Source of the DNA: Lentzea albidocapillata
Lineage (GTDB): Bacteria > Actinomycetota > Actinomycetes > Mycobacteriales > Pseudonocardiaceae
DNA length: 64,000 bases
Assembly: GCF_000719115.1 (NCBI RefSeq)
Contig: NZ_JOEA01000008.1
Span: 62,001 to 126,000 of the forward strand
Direction: 5' to 3'
In this document: positions 60,881 through 64,000 of the stretch, piece by piece
How positions within the stretch are numbered: the stretch's first letter is position 1
Layout of the letters: each line of letters starts with the position of its first letter
Program-made: the position numbers and the translations under genes
Notes under the pieces: generated by a model
What the model saw: the letters and a program-made list of their open reading frames with translations, nothing else
What the model was told of the DNA's origin: nothing
Databases searched by the model: none

Positions 60881-62652
60881 GGAGGTTGCTGCCCGTCCTG
60901 TCGATCACGATCGCGGCGTTCTTCGCTTACTCGACCGTGCTCGCCAAGGACGTCACCGAACGTTCCCTGGCGGTCAGGGCGGCCCGCCTGGTCGAGGTGT
61001 TCGCACTGCTCGGCGCGTTCGTCACGGTCGCGATGATCGTGGCCGCCCTGGTCTCCACCTCGACGTTCCGGATCGTGTTCGCCCAACGGATGCGGGAGCT
61101 CGCGCTGTTGCGGGTGGTCGGCGCTTCACGGGCGCGGCTGGCGCGTGGCCTGATCGCCGAGGGGGCGCTGACCGGCTTGCTGGCCTCGGTCGCCGGGGTC
61201 GCGCTGGCGGCGGGCGCCGGGCAGCTCGTGCCGCTGGCGGGCCTGGTGGCGCCGGGCTTCCCGCTCGCGCCCGCGTTGGTCGTGGTGTCCGGGTCGTTCG
61301 TGCTGACGACGCTCGCCGTGCTGGCCCCCGCGTGGTCCGCGGCCAAGGTCTCACCGCTGGAGGCACTGCGCACCTCAGCCGTGCAGGACGCGAAAAGCCG
61401 GATCGGCCGGCCGCGCTGGGTGCTCGGAATCCTGATGGCGGTAGGTGCGGTCGCGCTGCTGGTCCACGTCGCGATCGACGGGCTTGCCACCGCACAACGG
61501 CCGAGCGGGATGACCGAGGACCTGCTGCTGCGCACCACCATCAGCGGTGCGCTGGCGTTCGGCGCGTTGATCACGCTCGGGCCCGCGTTGATCTCACCGG
61601 TGCTGAGACTGATCGGCCTTCCGTTGCGGCGCAGCACCATCGCGTCGCTCGCGGTGAGCGGTGTCGGTGGCGCGCCTCGCCGGGCCGCCTCGGTCACGGC
61701 GGTGGTGGCGCTGGGCGTCAGTCTCATCATCGCGACGCTGACGGGCGCGAACACGTTGCAGGGGCTGGGGAAGGCCGAGATGGCGAGCGCCTATCCGGCC
61801 GACCTGGAGATCGTCGGTCCGGTCGACGCCGGGAGGCTGAGAGCCTCCGGGCTCACGGACGTGCTCCCCTACCGCCGCACCGAGATCACCATCAACGGCA
61901 CGCTCACGATGCGCGCCACCGACCTCGACATGACCAAGCTTCGCGACCTCACGGACTTCCGCGTCGACTCCGGTGCTCTCCAGGACATGGGACCACGCAA
62001 GATCATCCTGTCGACCTCCACCGCGAGCCGGCTCGGTTTGACCGCCGGGTCACGCGCCGAGGTGAACGGCGTGCAGATGACCGTGGCGGCGACGTTGTTC
62101 GGCGGGGTTCCGCTCGGCAGCGCGTTGCTGCACTCCTCCGACCTGGAGGGTGAACCGGTCGGCGTGCTCGCCAACGGCGCCAGGGAACGCGTGCCCGCGG
62201 GGCTGGAGGTCGAGTCGCTCGCCGCGCATCGTCTTACCCAGGAGGACTGGTTCGCCTCGTTGGTGGCGATCGCGGTAGGGCTGCTGTTCCTCACGGTGTT
62301 GATCGCCGTGGTCGGGGTGGGCTCGACCACGGCGTTGTCGGTGCTCGAACGGACCCGTGAGTCCGGTCTGCTGCGCGCGATCGGCCTGACCCGCAGGGAG
62401 CTCGGCCGCATGGTCACGGCCGAGGCCGGCCTGTACGGGGTCGTCGGCGCGATGATCGGACTCGTCATCGGCATTCCCTACGCGTGGCTCGCGATCATCT
62501 CGCTCGGCATCGAGTGGCCCCTGCAGGTGCCCGTCGTGTCCGTCGGCGTGGTGGTGCTCGTCCTGGCCGCCCTCACCGCGGGTGCGGGCCTGCTGCCGGC
62601 CCGCCGCGCGGCACGGGTGAGCCCGGTCGCGGCACTTCACTCGATCCAGTGA
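60877..62652 (+). CDS. FtsX-like permease with shortened N-terminal half
   Basis: The 591-residue protein is a two-repeat FtsX/MacB permease: LVEVFALLGAFVTVAMIVAALV... FRIVFAQRMRELALLRVVGASRARLARGLIAEG and, near the C-terminus, ALSVLERTRESGLLRAIGLTRRELGRMVTAEAG. The second half has a full extracytoplasmic domain (from about residue 305 to 440). The first half has only about 30 residues between its first and second helix, so the usual domain there is missing. It is coupled with the upstream ATPase and is divergent from the two-component genes, suggesting a substrate-sensing exporter. Confidence 0.9.
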   Translation: MRRLLPVLSITIAAFFAYSTVLAKDVTERSLAVRAARLVEVFALLGAFVTVAMIVAALVSTSTFRIVFAQRMRELALLRVVGASRARLARGLIAEGALTGLLASVAGVALAAGAGQLVPLAGLVAPGFPLAPALVVVSGSFVLTTLAVLAPAWSAAKVSPLEALRTSAVQDAKSRIGRPRWVLGILMAVGAVALLVHVAIDGLATAQRPSGMTEDLLLRTTISGALAFGALITLGPALISPVLRLIGLPLRRSTIASLAVSGVGGAPRRAASVTAVVALGVSLIIATLTGANTLQGLGKAEMASAYPADLEIVGPVDAGRLRASGLTDVLPYRRTEITINGTLTMRATDLDMTKLRDLTDFRVDSGALQDMGPRKIILSTSTASRLGLTAGSRAEVNGVQMTVAATLFGGVPLGSALLHSSDLEGEPVGVLANGARERVPAGLEVESLAAHRLTQEDWFASLVAIAVGLLFLTVLIAVVGVGSTTALSVLERTRESGLLRAIGLTRRELGRMVTAEAGLYGVVGAMIGLVIGIPYAWLAIISLGIEWPLQVPVVSVGVVVLVLAALTAGAGLLPARRAARVSPVAALHSIQ

Positions 62653-62706
62653 CGTGTACCGGATCCAGGACCGGGTACCCGAACTGCATAGGGAGGTAAT
62701 GCAGTC

Positions 62707-62901
62707 ATGGGATTCGACGAGTTGAAGAACAAGGCCAAGGACCTCGCGGGCCAGCACGGTGACAAGGTCGACGACGGTGTCGAGCGCGCGGGGCAGGTCG
62801 CCGACGACAAGACCGGCGGCAAGCACAGCGAGCACATCGACAAGGGCGAAGACAAGCTCAAGGAAGGCCTTCGCAACTTCGGCGGCCAGCAACAGGAGTG
62901 A
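62707..62901 (+). CDS. MT0933-type antitoxin-like small protein
   Basis: The 64-residue protein (MGFDELKNKAKDLAGQHGDKVDDGVERAGQVADDKTGGKHSEHIDKGEDKLKEGL) is a charged helical protein matching the MT0933/Rv0909 antitoxin family of actinomycetes. In Mycobacterium the partner is Rv0910, a toxin; no such partner is near here, and many family members stand alone. AGGGAGG lies 8 nt upstream. It may be a stress-related DNA- or membrane-associated protein. Confidence 0.8.
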   Translation: MGFDELKNKAKDLAGQHGDKVDDGVERAGQVADDKTGGKHSEHIDKGEDKLKEGLRNFGGQQQE

Positions 62902-62980
62902 CAGGACCTACCCAAAGTGGGTTCCTGAGGCGGCGCAGGCGATTGGTTCGCGTGTGAGTTACGCCTGATCGGATTCACTT

Positions 62981-63025
62981 CCGCGATCCCGGCGGCCCGG
63001 TTACCGTCGTTCGCCGGGATCGCGG
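62981..63025. promoter_or_regulatory. Inverted repeat overlapping the NACHT gene ribosome-binding site
   Basis: Arms CCGCGATCCCGGCG (62981-62994) and CGCCGGGATCGCGG (63012-63025) are exact complements, with a 17-nt spacer. The right arm includes the first two bases of GGAGG (63024-63028), so folding would mask translation start. Confidence 0.6.
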
Positions 63026-63033
63026 AGGTGAAG

Positions 63034-64000
63034 GTGGATCCGAGCGGGGTGACCAGAGCGGCACGACTGACTGCGTTGGCCGCGTTGTGCCTGGTCACCG
63101 TCGTTTTGCTACTGCCGGCGGCCATCAGTGTGAGCACCGGCGGGGCCGTGCCGGGGTTCATCGGCGAGTTCGGCCGGTGGTTGTGGCCCGCGGTCGGCGT
63201 GATGGTCCTCGTCGCGGTCGGTCTCGCTCTCTGGGAGCGCGGCCGCGGCCACGAGACCAGCAACCGCACCGCCGCCCTCGCACGGGTCGAGTCACGGGTG
63301 AAAGCGCTGCTCGCCGCCTCCCTGGCCGCGCAGACACAGATCAAGCTCGGTGTCCTGAAGCAGCCCGCGATCTCTGTTCGGGTCGACGGCGAAGAAGTCT
63401 CCTCACGGGACCTGGAGGCCGTCTACGACCGCCTCGGCCACACGATGGTCCTGGTCGGACCGGTGGGCAGCGGCCGGTCGACGTTGCTGCGCGAGCTGTG
63501 CCTGGCGCTGGTCGAACGGGCCCGCAACGACCCGCAGGCGCCCATCCCGGTCGTCGTGGACCTGGCGACGTGGCGGGCGTACGGCGCGCGCAAGCCGACC
63601 GAGTTCACCGCATGGCTGTTGCGCGAGATGAACCGCCGGTACGGCATCAGCCGCTCGGCAGGCACGATCTGGCTGCGCCGCGAGCGGGTGGCCGTGCTCA
63701 TCGACGGACTGGACGAGGTGCCGGGCGTGGACCGCGCGCACTGCGAGTCCGAACTCGCCCCGTTCGCCTCCGTCGTGAGCTCGACAGGTCCGATCGACAA
63801 CCTGCCGTCGGTGTTCGTGGAGCCGTTGAACCGCGGTCAGGTGCTCGAGTACATCGCTTCGGTCAGCCCTCGGCTCGACAGCCTGGAATCAGCCCTGACC
63901 CCGGAGATCTGGGAGCGGCTGGACTCGCCACTGGCGTTGAACCTGCTGGCGCTGACGCACCTGGACAAGCAGGTCGACACGATCGGCACCGACTTTGTGG
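63034..64000 (+). CDS. Membrane-anchored NACHT-type NTPase (cut by window end)
   Basis: The frame is open from GTG 63034 (GGAGG 5 nt upstream) to the window end, so at least 322 residues. Two hydrophobic helices (about residues 12-32 and 50-68) are followed by a linker, then an NTPase: VLVGPVGSGRSTLLRELCLAL (Walker A, residues 142-150, with Arg in place of Lys) and VAVLIDGLDEVPG (Walker B with D224 and the DE pair), both typical of NACHT/STAND proteins. The helical part after Walker B continues past the end. Such proteins act as signal sensors, some in antiphage defence. Role here is not shown. Confidence 0.85.
   Translation, partial: MDPSGVTRAARLTALAALCLVTVVLLLPAAISVSTGGAVPGFIGEFGRWLWPAVGVMVLVAVGLALWERGRGHETSNRTAALARVESRVKALLAASLAAQTQIKLGVLKQPAISVRVDGEEVSSRDLEAVYDRLGHTMVLVGPVGSGRSTLLRELCLALVERARNDPQAPIPVVVDLATWRAYGARKPTEFTAWLLREMNRRYGISRSAGTIWLRRERVAVLIDGLDEVPGVDRAHCESELAPFASVVSSTGPIDNLPSVFVEPLNRGQVLEYIASVSPRLDSLESALTPEIWERLDSPLALNLLALTHLDKQVDTIGTDFV

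Noticed and set aside
1..64000. CRISPR arrays, prophage, intact insertion sequences or a biosynthetic cluster
   Set aside because: I saw no regularly spaced repeats, phage structural genes, transposase or PKS/NRPS modules.

Overview
The window is high-G+C actinobacterial DNA. Many genes start with GTG (a few with TTG), and neighbouring genes often overlap by ATGA or GTGA. Several families are typical of actinomycetes: a YhgE/Pip locus with a TetR regulator, DUF5685, a decayed XRE/DUF5753 regulator, an MT0933-type antitoxin-like protein and an ANTAR response regulator. The core order uvrB, coaE, rpsA, polA, livFGMHK, pdtaR-like regulator matches the chromosomal locus known from Streptomyces and, in part, Mycobacterium. 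A member of the Pseudonocardiales is my best guess; the sequence alone does not fix the genus.

Layout. 0-3 kb holds the end of an ABC exporter operon, two VOC proteins and a MarR/YjbR pair. 3-11.5 kb holds uvrB, a Cys-rich DUF5685 gene, two related DUF402-like genes, a coaE-grpB fusion, a lipoprotein and rpsA, with a hairpin-rich gap before rpsA. 11.6-30.6 kb is an accessory block lying between rpsA and polA. It contains a methyltransferase, a GNAT, a TetR-controlled operon with YhgE/Pip and an apparently dead ABC ATPase, cspA, two Gfo/Idh dehydrogenases divergent from a nucleoside hydrolase, two NlpC/P60 proteins (one with a beta-propeller), GNAT/HxlR, a phosphodiesterase, TetR/membrane protein/Tat aminotransferase, and a SecD-head lipoprotein. 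A 168-bp MITE-like inverted repeat sits exactly at the polA stop codon.

30.7-43.1 kb holds polA, a thioesterase, a secreted lipase-like hydrolase, the complete branched-chain amino-acid importer livKHMGF, a large secreted unknown protein and the ANTAR regulator. 43-50 kb holds unknown, lipoprotein and PLDc_N-type genes, a TPP enzyme, a glycosyltransferase, an XRE/DUF5753 pseudogene and a DinB protein. 50-57.3 kb holds a LysR-controlled catabolic operon (aldehyde dehydrogenase, FAD amine oxidase, amino-acid dehydrogenase, family III CoA-transferase, glutaryl-CoA-dehydrogenase-like enzyme, TetR). It reads as lysine/pipecolate breakdown through glutaryl-CoA to crotonyl-CoA. 57.3-64 kb holds a secreted cyclophilin, a small lipoprotein, a NarL/HisKA_3 two-component pair divergent from an ABC/FtsX pair, a small antitoxin-like protein, and the start of a membrane NACHT-type NTPase that runs off the end.

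Regulation is unusually readable. Divergent promoters carry clean palindromes that fit TetR (13.46 and 28.02 kb), LacI-type (21.78 kb), HxlR (25.33 kb) and LysR (50.55 kb) proteins. No rRNA, tRNA, CRISPR array, prophage or intact transposase was seen.
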